From: an uncultured Alistipes sp. | GTDB lineage: Bacteria; Bacteroidota; Bacteroidia; Bacteroidales; Rikenellaceae | Direction of reading: 5' to 3' | Length of the DNA stretch: 64,000 nucleotides | Assembly: GCA_938014215.1 (NCBI GenBank) | Contig: CALLRW010000041.1 | Span: 124,001-188,000, forward strand | In this document: piece by piece, positions 17,258 to 26,052 of the stretch | How the letters are laid out: each line of letters opens with the position of its first letter | Position numbering within the stretch: the stretch's first letter is position 1 | Notes under the pieces: generated by a model | What the model was told of the DNA's origin: nothing | The model's database searches: none | The model's input: the letters and a program-made list of their open reading frames with translations, nothing else | Made by a program: the position numbers and the translations under genes

Positions 17258-18168
17258 ATATGAAACGATTGGGATTTTGTCTGTTGATCTCCCTGATGGC
17301 TGCGGCCTGCAGCCGCGACGGAGAGTACGATGCCTCGGGAACCTTCGAGGCTACCGAGGTGACGGTCTCGGCCGAAGAGGCCGGACGCATTCTGTGGTTC
17401 GGAGCCGAAGAGGGCGATCGGATCGAGGTGGGCGTGCAGGTCGGGGCGATCGACTCCGTCCAGCTGTACCTCCGCAGGCAGCAGCTGGAGCGGCAGCTGG
17501 CGTCGGTCGGCTCGGCACGCCCCGACCGGGCCAAACAGGCCGCTTCGCTCCGCGAACGGATTGCCCGCCAGCAGATCGAGTGCCGCCGTGTGGAGAACTT
17601 GTTGGCCGACGGCGCCGCCACGCTCAAACAGCGTGACGATGCCCGGGCGCAGCTGAAGGTCCTCGAGGGGGAGCTGGCGGCACTGTTGTCGACGCTCGAC
17701 AAGAACCGCACGTCGATCGATGAGAACGTCTCGGCCATCGATCTCGAGATTGCCCGGGTCGAGGACCGGCTCTCCAAATGCCGCATTTGCTCCCCGGTGA
17801 CGGGTACCGTCCTGGCCCGCTATGCCGAGGCCGGTGAACTGGCCGTGACGGGGCGTCCGCTGATGAAGGTGGCCGATCTGGACCGCCTCTATCTGCGTGC
17901 CTACTTCACGTCGGACCAGCTGGCGCAGCTGCGGATCGGTCAGCCGGTGACGGTGACGGCCGACTTCGGCGGCGGCGAACGCTACGACTATCCCGGACGG
18001 GTGGTGTGGATCGCCTCGGAGAGCGAATTTACCCCCAAGACCATTCAGACGCGCGATTCGCGGGCCAATCTGGTCTATGCCGTCAAGATCGCCGTCGAAA
18101 ACGACGGACGGTTGAAGATCGGCCTCTACGGAGAGGTCCGGCTCGATGCCGACACGGAAAAGAGGTAG
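17254..18168 (+). CDS. HlyD/YbhG-like periplasmic adaptor lipoprotein
   Basis: Membrane fusion protein of 304 residues with lipobox MAAACS, so probably a lipoprotein of the inner membrane. Lipoyl-type beta strands (TVSAEEAGRILWFGAEEGD; CSPVTGTVLARYAEAGELAV) flank a long coiled-coil hairpin. YbhG-type family length is about 330. Its ATG overlaps the TolC stop (ATGA) and an ATPase gene begins 7 bases downstream. It should link the ABC permeases to the TolC channel at 15839. Confidence 0.9.
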   Translation: MNMKRLGFCLLISLMAAACSRDGEYDASGTFEATEVTVSAEEAGRILWFGAEEGDRIEVGVQVGAIDSVQLYLRRQQLERQLASVGSARPDRAKQAASLRERIARQQIECRRVENLLADGAATLKQRDDARAQLKVLEGELAALLSTLDKNRTSIDENVSAIDLEIARVEDRLSKCRICSPVTGTVLARYAEAGELAVTGRPLMKVADLDRLYLRAYFTSDQLAQLRIGQPVTVTADFGGGERYDYPGRVVWIASESEFTPKTIQTRDSRANLVYAVKIAVENDGRLKIGLYGEVRLDADTEKR

Positions 18169-18175
18169 TCGAAGC

Positions 18176-19093
18176 ATGTCGGAAGATTTTGCCATACGGA
18201 TCGAGGGGTTGGTCAAGCGCTACGGTGCGGTGACCGCGCTGGACGGAATCTCGTTCGGCGTGCGGCGCGGCGAACTGTTTGGACTGATCGGCCCCGACGG
18301 TGCCGGAAAAACCACCCTGTTCCGGCTCCTGGCCACGCTCCTTATGCCCGATGCCGGTCGGGCCGAGGTCGACGGGTATGATATCGGGCGCGACATGCGG
18401 GCGATTCGCTCCCGTGTGGGGTACATGCCCGGCCGCTTCTCGCTCTATGCAGACCTCTCGGTCGAGGAGAATCTCACGTTTTTTGCCGCCCTGTTCGGGG
18501 TCGATGCCGGGGAGAACCGGGCGCTGATCGAACCGATCTATCGGCAGCTGGAGCCCTTCCGCCGCCGTCGGGCCGGAAAGCTCTCGGGCGGCATGAAGCA
18601 GAAACTGGCCCTCTGCTGTGCGTTGATCCACCGCCCGTCGGTGCTGCTGCTGGACGAGCCTACGACGGGGGTCGACCCCGTCTCGCGCAGCGAATTCTGG
18701 GAGATGCTCGTCCGGCTGCGCGGCGAGGAAATCTCGATCCTCGTGGCAACGCCCTACATGGACGAGGCGCGGCGCTGCGATCGCGTGGCTCTCTGCGACC
18801 GGGGGCGGCTGCTGTCCGTGGAGACCCCGGCCGGGGTGGCGGCCTCGTTCGACGGGGAGCTGTATGCCCTGTCCGGGCGCGAGATGTTCCGCCTGCTCGG
18901 CGCCGCACGCAAGGAGCCCGGCGTCGAGGCGTGCTATCCCTTCGGGGCGGAACACCATCTGACCGTCGGCCGGGCATTCGATGCGGAGCATCTCCGGCAG
19001 CGGCTCGCCCGGGAGGGATTTCACGAGGTCGTGCTGCGGCGCGTGGAGCCCGGAATCGAGGATGTTTTCATAAAACGGATGAGCCATGAATGA
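18176..19093 (+). CDS. ABC transporter ATP-binding protein (YbhF N-terminal-half type)
   Basis: A 305-residue nucleotide-binding subunit with Walker A GPDGAGKTT, canonical signature LSGGMKQK, Walker B VLLLDEPTTGVD, and a C-terminal extension of about 80 residues. The wording of the motifs matches the first ATPase half of E. coli YbhF, which carries two ATPase domains in one chain. The stop codon overlaps the next ATPase gene by 8 bases. Start ATG at 18176 is chosen because an upstream in-frame ATG would lie inside the adaptor gene. Confidence 0.92.
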   Translation: MSEDFAIRIEGLVKRYGAVTALDGISFGVRRGELFGLIGPDGAGKTTLFRLLATLLMPDAGRAEVDGYDIGRDMRAIRSRVGYMPGRFSLYADLSVEENLTFFAALFGVDAGENRALIEPIYRQLEPFRRRRAGKLSGGMKQKLALCCALIHRPSVLLLDEPTTGVDPVSRSEFWEMLVRLRGEEISILVATPYMDEARRCDRVALCDRGRLLSVETPAGVAASFDGELYALSGREMFRLLGAARKEPGVEACYPFGAEHHLTVGRAFDAEHLRQRLAREGFHEVVLRRVEPGIEDVFIKRMSHE

Positions 19094-19841
19094 ATGGGAT
19101 ACGGTCATCTCGGTCCGCGGACTGACCAAACGATTCGGAAACTTTACGGCCGTCGACGGCATCTCGTTCGAGGTACGGCGCGGCGAGATCTTCGGCTTCC
19201 TCGGTGCTAACGGCGCCGGAAAAACCACCGCCATGCGGATGCTGTGCGGGTTGAGCTACCCCACTTCGGGTGAAGGTCGCGTGGCCGGTTACGACATTGC
19301 CTCCCAGGGCGAGTGCATCAAACGCCGCATCGGCTACATGAGTCAGCGTTTTTCGCTCTACGACGATCTGACCGTGTTGGAGAACATCCGCCTCTTCGGC
19401 GGTATCTACGGCCTGCGGCGGCGCGAAACGCTGCGCCGTGCAGTGGAACTGCTCGGAAGACTCGGCTTCCGCAGCGAGGCCCGTACGCGGGTCGGCGCCC
19501 TGCCGCTGGGGTGGAAACAGAAACTCGCCTTCGCCGTGGCAACGCTCCATCGCCCCGAGGTGGTCTTCCTCGACGAACCCACCGGAGGGGTCGATCCCGT
19601 CACCAGACGCCAGTTCTGGGAGCTGATCTACGAGGCCGCCGCCGGCGGAACGACGATCTTCGTGACGACCCATTACATGGATGAGGCCGAGTACTGTTCG
19701 CGGGTCTCGATCATGGTCGACGGCCGGATCCGGGCCCTCGGAACACCGGCCGAGCTCAAACGACAATTCGACGCGGTGTCGATCGACGAACTCTTCCGCC
19801 GGCTGGCCCGCAACGCCAAACGATCGGAGGATCAGCCATGA
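19086..19841 (+). CDS. ABC transporter ATP-binding protein (YbhF C-terminal-half type)
   Basis: A 251-residue ATPase with Walker A GANGAGKTT and Walker B VVFLDEPTGGVD, but a signature of LPLGWKQK in place of LSGGQ. A degenerate LPLG signature is typical of the second half of YbhF-type ATPases, so this gene and 18176 appear to be a split YbhF whose two subunits would heterodimerise, with one canonical and one degenerate site. It overlaps both neighbours (8 and 4 bases). Confidence 0.92.
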   Translation: MNEWDTVISVRGLTKRFGNFTAVDGISFEVRRGEIFGFLGANGAGKTTAMRMLCGLSYPTSGEGRVAGYDIASQGECIKRRIGYMSQRFSLYDDLTVLENIRLFGGIYGLRRRETLRRAVELLGRLGFRSEARTRVGALPLGWKQKLAFAVATLHRPEVVFLDEPTGGVDPVTRRQFWELIYEAAAGGTTIFVTTHYMDEAEYCSRVSIMVDGRIRALGTPAELKRQFDAVSIDELFRRLARNAKRSEDQP

Positions 19842-21250
19842 AACGAAACGGATTTTTTGCCTTTGTCCGCAAGGAGTCGCTGCACATCCTGCGCGATCCC
19901 CGTACGATGCTGGTCGTGCTGGGGATTCCCGTCGTGCAGCTGCTGCTGTTCGGATTCGCCCTCTCGACCGAGGTGAACAACCTCGACTTCGCCGTAGCTG
20001 CTCCCCATCGTTCGAAGGCCGTACGGAGTGTCGTCGAACGAATCGCCGCAAACGACTGCTTCACCTTCCGCGGGTATGTCGAAGCGCAGCAGATCGACCG
20101 GGTGCTGCGGCGCGGTGAGGCCGATGTCGTCGTGGCCTTTGCCGATGATTTCGACCGGCGGTCGGTCGCGCTGGCGGGCGAGAACGACTGGCTGTCGGGC
20201 GGCGTGGCGGGGACCGAGACTCTTGCGGCGGATGCTCTTGCGGCAGGCGGAGTGTCGGTTGTGCCGGTCGTTCCGGCAGTTTCGGAGCCGAATGGTAGCC
20301 CTGCGGCGAACGGCGGTTTGTCGGATATGGCGGCGGGTCGTGTCGGACCGGGAAAGGGTCCCGAGTGCGGCTCGGTCGCGGCGGGCGGTCTGATGAGTGG
20401 CTCGCTGCCGATGGGCGGCTCGACGGCAGGCTCGGTCGCTGCGGGCGGGTCCCTGACGGGGATGGCTGCTGCGGGGGGTGGCGCTCTGGCGGGGGTGGCT
20501 GGCGATGCCGCCGTGCAGCTCCTCTTCGACGCCTCGAATCCAAATACGGCCTCGGCCGGCGCCGGATACCTGCAGCGGCTGCTGCTCGGTGACGGCGGAA
20601 CGGGTCTCTCCCGGATCGAGATGCACCTCCTCTACAACCCCCGCATGAAGAGCGCCTACAACTTCGTCCCCGGAATCATGGGGCTGCTCTTCATCCTGAT
20701 CTGCTCGATCATGACCTCCGTCTCGATCGTCCGCGAAAAGGAGTCCGGTACGATGGAGGTGCTCCTCGTCTCGCCCGTGCGCCCCGTGGCGATCGTCTTC
20801 GCCAAGATGATCCCCTACTTCCTCCTCTCGTGTCTGGATCTGGCCCTCATCCTGCTGCTGGCACGCTTTGTCCTCGGCGTCCCCCTGTCGGGCAGCGTCG
20901 CCGCCGTGGTCGGCATCTCGATCCTCTATCTGCTGCTCGCTCTGGCCCTCGGACTCTTCATCTCGACCATCGCCGACCGCCAGGCAACGGCCCTCGTCAT
21001 CTCGGCCATGCTCATGCTGCTGCCCGTCATCATGCTCTCGGGGATGATCTTCCCCGTCGAAAACATGCCCGGCGTGCTGCAGGCCCTCTCGTGCGTGATC
21101 CCGGCCCGATGGTATATCGCCGCCGTGCGCAAACTGATGATCCAGGCGCTCCCGTTCGCCGCCGTATGGCGCGAATGTGTGATTCTGCTCGTCATGACCA
21201 TCGGGCTGATCGCCGTCGCCCTGCGCAAGTTCAACGACAAACTCGAATGA
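19838..21250 (+). CDS. ABC-2 permease (YbhS-like) with a Gly/Ala-rich insertion
   Basis: A 470-residue inner-membrane permease; YbhS/YbhR-type proteins are usually near 370. The N-terminus (KESLHILRDPRTMLVVLGIP) and C-terminal membrane bundle (FVPGIMGLLFILICSIMTSV; EKESGTMEVLLVSPV) are typical. About 105 residues (roughly 118-226; bases about 20190-20515) in the external loop are low-complexity, with repeats such as GSVAAGG, GSLPMGG and AAAGGGALAG. The surrounding domain resumes cleanly with QLLFDASNPNTA, so this is an insertion, not a frameshift. Substrate unknown; in E. coli the system affects cefoperazone and chloramphenicol sensitivity. Confidence 0.9.
   Translation: MKRNGFFAFVRKESLHILRDPRTMLVVLGIPVVQLLLFGFALSTEVNNLDFAVAAPHRSKAVRSVVERIAANDCFTFRGYVEAQQIDRVLRRGEADVVVAFADDFDRRSVALAGENDWLSGGVAGTETLAADALAAGGVSVVPVVPAVSEPNGSPAANGGLSDMAAGRVGPGKGPECGSVAAGGLMSGSLPMGGSTAGSVAAGGSLTGMAAAGGGALAGVAGDAAVQLLFDASNPNTASAGAGYLQRLLLGDGGTGLSRIEMHLLYNPRMKSAYNFVPGIMGLLFILICSIMTSVSIVREKESGTMEVLLVSPVRPVAIVFAKMIPYFLLSCLDLALILLLARFVLGVPLSGSVAAVVGISILYLLLALALGLFISTIADRQATALVISAMLMLLPVIMLSGMIFPVENMPGVLQALSCVIPARWYIAAVRKLMIQALPFAAVWRECVILLVMTIGLIAVALRKFNDKLE
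20190..20515 (+). repeat. Degenerate GC-rich repeat tract inside the permease gene
   Basis: In-frame G/C-rich tract of related units (for example TCGGTCGCGGCGGGCGG and TCGGTCGCTGCGGGCGG) encoding the Gly/Ala-rich insertion of the permease. Unit length is irregular but frame is kept. Confidence 0.6.
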
Positions 21251-21254
21251 TGCC

Positions 21255-22358
21255 ATGCGTACGTTGTTGGTTCTTTTGGACAAGGAGTTCCGGCAGTTCT
21301 TCCGGAGCCCGTTCCTCCCGAAGGTCGTCATCGTCTTCCCGTTGATGATCATGTTCGTAATCCCCTGGGTCACGACCCTCGACGTCCGTCATATCGATGT
21401 CGCGGTAGTCGACGGCGACCGGTCGCAGACCTCGCAGCGCATCATCCGAAAGATCGACGCCTCGGATTACTTTACGCTCCGCGGGGTCGAGTCCGATTAC
21501 GGCGCGGCCCTCCGCCGGCTCGAAGCCGGCGAGGTCGACGCGATCCTCGAACTCCCCGACCGCTTCGAGCGGTCGCTCTCCACGTCGGCTCCCGAACGCG
21601 TGCGTATCGCCGCCAACGGCGTGAACGCCCTCAAGGGCAGTCTCGGCGGGCAGTATCTCGCCGCGGTCGTCCGTCAGGCTCTCGCCGAAAGGGCCCGCGA
21701 GTGCGGTCAGCAGCTGCCGGCCGAGGCGCTGGTCGTGCAGAACCGCTACAACCCGACGCTCGAATACCGTTTCTATATGATTCCGGCGCTGATGATCATG
21801 CTGCTGGTGATGATCTGCGGTTTCCTCCCGGCACTGAATCTCGTCGGCGAAAAGGAGGCCGGGACCATCGAGCAGATCAACGTTACGCCGGTCGGCCGCT
21901 GGACCTTCGCCCTGGCCAAACTGATCCCCTTCTGGGTGATCGGCCTGGTCGTCCTGGGGCTGGTGATGATCGTGGCAAAACTGCTCTACGGCCTGGCTCC
22001 CGAAGGCAGTATCGGTGCCATCCTCCTCGCCGCCGCGCTCTTCATCTTCACGATGTCGGGACTCGGTGTCGGCGTCGCAAACGGCTCCTCGAACATGCAG
22101 CAGACCATGTTCGTGATGTTCTTCTTCGTGATGGTCTTTATCCTGATGAGCGGGATGGTCACTCCCGTCGAATCGATGCCCCGCTGGGCCCAGGCGCTGA
22201 CCCGGATCCTGCCGCCCCGCTACTTCGTCGATGTCATGCGCGCGCTCTACCTCAAGGGGGCCTCAATTGCCGATCTGTGGGTGAATTATGCGGCGCTGGC
22301 CCTCTTTGCCCTGATATTCAACGGCTGGGCGGCCCTGAGCTACCGCAAGCAGAGCTGA
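21255..22358 (+). CDS. ABC-2 permease (YbhR-like)
   Basis: The second permease of the exporter, 367 residues, the normal family length. It has an N-terminal membrane helix (KVVIVFPLMIMFVIPWVTTL), an external domain of about 140 residues, and five C-terminal helices (YMIPALMIMLLVMICGFLPA; GEKEAGTIEQINVTPVGRW). It starts 4 bases after the YbhS-like gene and is the last gene of the operon. With 19838 it forms the membrane heterodimer. No obvious terminator follows; the next gene is convergent. Confidence 0.93.
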   Translation: MRTLLVLLDKEFRQFFRSPFLPKVVIVFPLMIMFVIPWVTTLDVRHIDVAVVDGDRSQTSQRIIRKIDASDYFTLRGVESDYGAALRRLEAGEVDAILELPDRFERSLSTSAPERVRIAANGVNALKGSLGGQYLAAVVRQALAERARECGQQLPAEALVVQNRYNPTLEYRFYMIPALMIMLLVMICGFLPALNLVGEKEAGTIEQINVTPVGRWTFALAKLIPFWVIGLVVLGLVMIVAKLLYGLAPEGSIGAILLAAALFIFTMSGLGVGVANGSSNMQQTMFVMFFFVMVFILMSGMVTPVESMPRWAQALTRILPPRYFVDVMRALYLKGASIADLWVNYAALALFALIFNGWAALSYRKQS

Positions 22359-22555
22359 TCCAGAACTCGGACGGCTCGGACGGCGAGATTCGGTAGGGGT
22401 CGCGGCGGGCGCCGGTTGGCTTCGGTTGTGCGGGAGGATGCCGGAGGTCGGATCCTGCGGCATGCAGGGTGCCGATGGCGGGTGTCGGTGAAGAGAACCG
22501 GCGGAGGGGTGTTGGCGGATAATGCCGGCGGGGTGGCTGGAAGGTGTCGCGGCGG

Positions 22556-23392
22556 CTACTCCCGGCCGGGAATCCACCCCGGAAGCAGGGCGTGACGCGA
22601 CAGAAAATCGTAAAACGGCTGCCGGTAGTTCTCTGAAATCGGAATCCGTTCCTCGCCGAACAGAATCCGGTTCCGTTCGATCGTGCGGATCTTCGACGGC
22701 TGGACGATATACGAGCGGTGGACCCGGATGAAACGCTCCGTCGGAAGCTCCTCCTCGAGCGTCTTCAGGCTCAGCAGCGAAACTACCGGGCGGGCCTTCC
22801 CTTCGACGTGGATCTTCACGTAGTCTTTCAGCCCCTCGATGTAGAGAATCCGCTCGAGCGGGATCTGCTGCAGGCGGTACTCCGTCTTGACGAAGAGGCT
22901 CTGCCGCGGATCGCCCCCGTCATGCATGCCCGTCTCCCGCTCGGGGACAGCCTCTGCCGGCCGAATGGCGCTTCCCGCAACGGCAGAGTCCGCAGCCGGC
23001 TCCGTCGGGACGTGCCCCTCGGCCCGGCGCTTGAGTTCGAACCATTGGAGCGCCTTGTTCGCCGCCGCGAGAAAATCGTTGTAGCTGATCGGTTTGAGCA
23101 GGTAGTCCAGCGCCTGGACCCGGAACCCCTCCAGGGCATACTGGCTGAAGGCCGTCGTGAAGATCACGCGCGTCTCCTCGGGAAGCATCCGCGAGAGCTC
23201 CATGCCGCTCAGCCCCGGCATCTGGATGTCGCAGAAGAGCAGGTCGACCGGCCGTTCGCGAAGTGCCGCAAAGGCCGCCGTACCGCTGCCATAGGAGCCC
23301 GCCAGCTCGAGGTACGGCGTCTTGCGCACGTAGCCCTCCATCAACTCTACGGCCAGCGGCTCGTCGTCGATCACGATACAGCTCAGTTTCAT
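22556..23392 (-). CDS. LytTR family response regulator
   Basis: A 278-residue response regulator. The receiver domain has the acidic pair IDDEP (residues 9-10), phospho-acceptor Asp55 in LLFCDIQMPG and the conserved Lys in LDYLLKP. A variable linker of about 45 residues (rich in Ala, Pro, Glu) leads to a C-terminal LytTR DNA-binding domain (EELPTERFIRVHRSYIVQPS; about residues 170-270). The ATG overlaps the stop of the histidine kinase gene (ATGA), so the two are coupled. Family members in Bacteroidota commonly regulate adjacent efflux or envelope genes. Confidence 0.95.
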   Translation of the reverse strand: MKLSCIVIDDEPLAVELMEGYVRKTPYLELAGSYGSGTAAFAALRERPVDLLFCDIQMPGLSGMELSRMLPEETRVIFTTAFSQYALEGFRVQALDYLLKPISYNDFLAAANKALQWFELKRRAEGHVPTEPAADSAVAGSAIRPAEAVPERETGMHDGGDPRQSLFVKTEYRLQQIPLERILYIEGLKDYVKIHVEGKARPVVSLLSLKTLEEELPTERFIRVHRSYIVQPSKIRTIERNRILFGEERIPISENYRQPFYDFLSRHALLPGWIPGRE

Positions 23393-24444
23393 GAATTTTC
23401 CGTCAGTGTTATGCACAGCAGCGCCGTGTAGGCTTCGCCCGTGCGTCCGTATTCGAAGGTATGGCGGTCCGGGTAGAGCATCTCCAGCCGCCGCGTGAGG
23501 TTGGCCAGCCCGATCCCCGAACCGCTGCGGTCCGACTCGCCCGATTTGGGAAAGTAGCTGTTCTCGATCCGGCAGATCAGCTGGTCACCGATCTCGTGGA
23601 GATCGATGGAGACATACGAGGGCCGGTCGTTGTCGACCCCGTGCTTGAAGGCGTTCTCCACCAGCGAGATGAACAGCAGCGGCGCTACAAGCCGTTGCGA
23701 CGGATCCTCGGGCAGCGACACCCGGACCTGTACGTGGCGCGGCAGGCGGATGCGCATCAGCTCGATGTAGTCGCGCAGAAAGTCGATCTCCGCAGCGACG
23801 GGTACCAACGGGTGGCTGCTCTCGTAGAGCACGTAGCGCAGCAATCGGCTCAGGTCATGGACGGCCTGCTGCGCACGGTCGGTGTCGAGCTGGATGAGCG
23901 AGTAGATGTTGTTGAGCGTGTTGAAGAGAAAATGGGGGTTCAACTGGCTCTTGAGGTTCTGCAGTTCGGCCTGTGTGCGGCTGTGTTCGAGCTCCTTGCG
24001 GGCAGCTTCGGCCCGGTACCAGCCGCTGGTCATGCGGATGGCCACCCCGACCCCCACAACCAGAAGGTAGAGTGTCAGGTTGCCGGCGAAGAAACGCACC
24101 GTGTCCTGCCAAGGCCGTGCCATCGGCGGGCGGTGGTGCAGATCGGGCGGAAGCACGTAGCGGAACAGCAGGTGGACCAGGATCATCACCGCAGCAATCA
24201 GCAGCAGGTTGTAGCCCGTGAAGCGGCCGAAACGACGCGTGGTCAGGTAGCGGTCGATCAGCAGAAAGAAGTTCGTATAGAAGACCATCATGAACGAAAG
24301 CGGTACGAGCAGAAAGCGCACGTATTGCGGTCCGTTCATCAGCGGACGGTTGGGACCGGTCACGAAGAGCGGCATGCCGAAGATCACGGCCCAGGCCGTA
24401 AGGTGGACAAGCCAACCCGTGTATTTTGATTGCAATGCGGTCAT
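23389..24444 (-). CDS. LytS-type sensor histidine kinase
   Basis: A 351-residue membrane kinase with four predicted N-terminal helices (e.g. VHLTAWAVIFGMPLFVTG; FLLVPLSFMMVFYTNFFLLI), no extracellular sensor domain, and a His_kinase domain with the phosphorylated His in SQLNPHFLFNTLNNIYSLI. The ATPase portion has LVENAFKHGVD and SGIGLANLTRRLE. A TAnnTTTG box lies only 4 bases before the ATG at 24444, so the message may be leaderless. It lies downstream of the MacAB-type operon across a hairpin repeat array. Confidence 0.93.
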   Translation of the reverse strand: MTALQSKYTGWLVHLTAWAVIFGMPLFVTGPNRPLMNGPQYVRFLLVPLSFMMVFYTNFFLLIDRYLTTRRFGRFTGYNLLLIAAVMILVHLLFRYVLPPDLHHRPPMARPWQDTVRFFAGNLTLYLLVVGVGVAIRMTSGWYRAEAARKELEHSRTQAELQNLKSQLNPHFLFNTLNNIYSLIQLDTDRAQQAVHDLSRLLRYVLYESSHPLVPVAAEIDFLRDYIELMRIRLPRHVQVRVSLPEDPSQRLVAPLLFISLVENAFKHGVDNDRPSYVSIDLHEIGDQLICRIENSYFPKSGESDRSGSGIGLANLTRRLEMLYPDRHTFEYGRTGEAYTALLCITLTENS

Positions 24445-24448
24445 GAAA

Positions 24449-24456
24449 CAAAAGTA
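24449..24456 (-). promoter_or_regulatory. -7 promoter box almost touching the kinase start codon
   Basis: TACTTTTG on the minus strand ends at 24449 and the ATG begins at 24444, leaving 4 bases. If used, transcription would start at or within the start codon. Confidence 0.45.
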
Positions 24457-24500
24457 ATAAAAAATCCAGTTTTTAAGCCGCAGGGGCGAAAGTTTCTGAA

Positions 24501-24829
24501 ACCCGACAAGGCCCGGCCGCTCGCAGATCGTGGCCTCTTGGCCGGGCGGAATGCGAAGAAGACATTCGGAAACCCGATGAGGTTCGCACGCCCGCAGAAC
24601 CCGGCTCTTAGCCGGGTGGAATGCGAAGAAGACATTCGGAAACCAGATGAGGTTCGCACGCCCGCAGAACCCGGCTCCTAGCCGGGTGGAATGCGAAGAA
24701 GACATTCGGAAACCTGATGAGGTTCGCACGCCCGCAGATTCCGGCTCTTGGCCGGGCGGAATGCGGTGAAGACTTCCCCGGAGACCTGATGAGGTCCGCA
24801 CGCCCGCAGAACCCGGCTCTTAGCCGGGC
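24501..24829 (-). repeat. 70-bp tandem repeat array carrying hairpins
   Basis: Units begin GCCGGGYGGAATGCGAAGAA at 24541, 24611, 24681 and 24751 (period exactly 70 bp), with a degenerate partial copy before 24541 and a final partial one reaching the macB-type stop codon at 24829. Each junction can form a hairpin, ACCCGGCT-nnn-AGCCGGGT (for example 24599-24617, 24669-24687, 24811-24829). Because 70 is not a multiple of three, it is not coding. The array fills nearly all of the 384-base gap between the permease gene and the kinase gene, and nothing else is seen there except the kinase promoter. Confidence 0.92.
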
Positions 24830-26049
24830 TATTCGTAGCGGATGGCTTCGATCGGATCGAGCATGGCGGCTTTCTGCGCCGGGTACCACCCGAAGAAGAC
24901 TCCCGTCAGCGTGCAGACCGCAAACGACAGAAAGACACTCCACGGCTGGATGTAGATCGGAAAGGCCGCCAGCAGGTTCACCGCGATGGCCGCCCCTACC
25001 CCGACGACTACCCCGATCAAGCCGCCCGTGACGCTGATCAGAATCGACTCGATGAGGAACTGTGCCAGGATGTCGATCCCCTTGGCGCCGATCGACATCC
25101 GAAGACCGATCTCACGCGTGCGCTCCGTCACCGAAACGTACATGATGTTCATAATGCCGATGCCGCCCACGAGCAGCGAAATACCCGCCACGGCCGCCAG
25201 CAGGACCGTCATCATGTCGGTCGTCGAGGTGAGCATCGAGGCCATCTCCTGCTGCGAACGGATCGAAAAGTCATCCTCGTCGGTGGGCTTCAGACGGTGG
25301 TTCTCGCGCAGGATCGCCGAAATCTCGTCGATGGCCTGGTCGGTGTAGGCCTCGGTCAGCGCCGAGCAGACGATCTCCTGCAGGTGGGTAATGGCCAGAA
25401 TGCGCTTCTGGACCGTCGTGTAGGGGGCGATGATCAGGTCGTCCTGATCCATGCCCATGCTGTTGTAGCCCTTGCTCTCGAGCACCCCCACGATCCGGAA
25501 CGGGATCGTCCCGAAACGGATGACCCGCCCCACGGGATTCTCCCCGTCGGGAAAGAGCTCCTCGACGACGGTCTTCCCCACGAGGCAGACCTTCGCGGCG
25601 GTCTTGATGTCCTGTTCGGAGAAGGTGTCGCCGTCGTCGACCCGGTAGCGGCGGATCTCCAGATAGTCGAGATTCACGCCGTAGACCGTCGTCGGGGTGT
25701 TGTTCGCCCCGTAGACGGCCTGCCCCGAACTGTTGACCGACGGCGAAACGTAGGTCACGTAACGCGTCTTGGTCTGGATATCCTCCAGATCCTGGAGCTT
25801 GAGCGACTCCATGTCGTCGGCACTCAGCTGCACACCGCCCCGGCGGTCGCCACCCGGGTGGATCATGATCATGTTCGATCCCATCTCGCTGATCTCGGCC
25901 TGGATGCTCCGCTTCGATCCCTGACCGATGGCCAGCATCGTAATGACGGACGCCACGCCGATGATGATGCCCAGCATCGTCAGAAACCCACGCAGCTTGT
26001 TGTTGCTCAGCGCCTTGACGGCTATTTTGAATAGATTTGCAAAGTTCAT
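24829..26049 (-). CDS. MacB-like FtsX-domain ABC permease
   Basis: A 406-residue type VII ABC permease with one N-terminal helix (RGFLTMLGIIIGVASVITML), a large periplasmic MacB domain (about residues 45-245), and three C-terminal helices of the FtsX domain (VAGISLLVGGIGIMNIMYVS; ERTREIGLRMSIGAKGIDIL). It acts as a mechanotransmission pump that pushes periplasmic substrates through a TolC channel. The ATPase gene ends 3 bases upstream. The stop codon lies in the stem of the first downstream hairpin of a 70-bp repeat array. Confidence 0.95.
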   Translation of the reverse strand: MNFANLFKIAVKALSNNKLRGFLTMLGIIIGVASVITMLAIGQGSKRSIQAEISEMGSNMIMIHPGGDRRGGVQLSADDMESLKLQDLEDIQTKTRYVTYVSPSVNSSGQAVYGANNTPTTVYGVNLDYLEIRRYRVDDGDTFSEQDIKTAAKVCLVGKTVVEELFPDGENPVGRVIRFGTIPFRIVGVLESKGYNSMGMDQDDLIIAPYTTVQKRILAITHLQEIVCSALTEAYTDQAIDEISAILRENHRLKPTDEDDFSIRSQQEMASMLTSTTDMMTVLLAAVAGISLLVGGIGIMNIMYVSVTERTREIGLRMSIGAKGIDILAQFLIESILISVTGGLIGVVVGVGAAIAVNLLAAFPIYIQPWSVFLSFAVCTLTGVFFGWYPAQKAAMLDPIEAIRYE

Positions 26050-26052
26050 GGC

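Noticed and set aside
24541..24829. CRISPR array in the 70-bp repeat
   Set aside because: Units are tandem and nearly identical along their whole length with no variable spacers.
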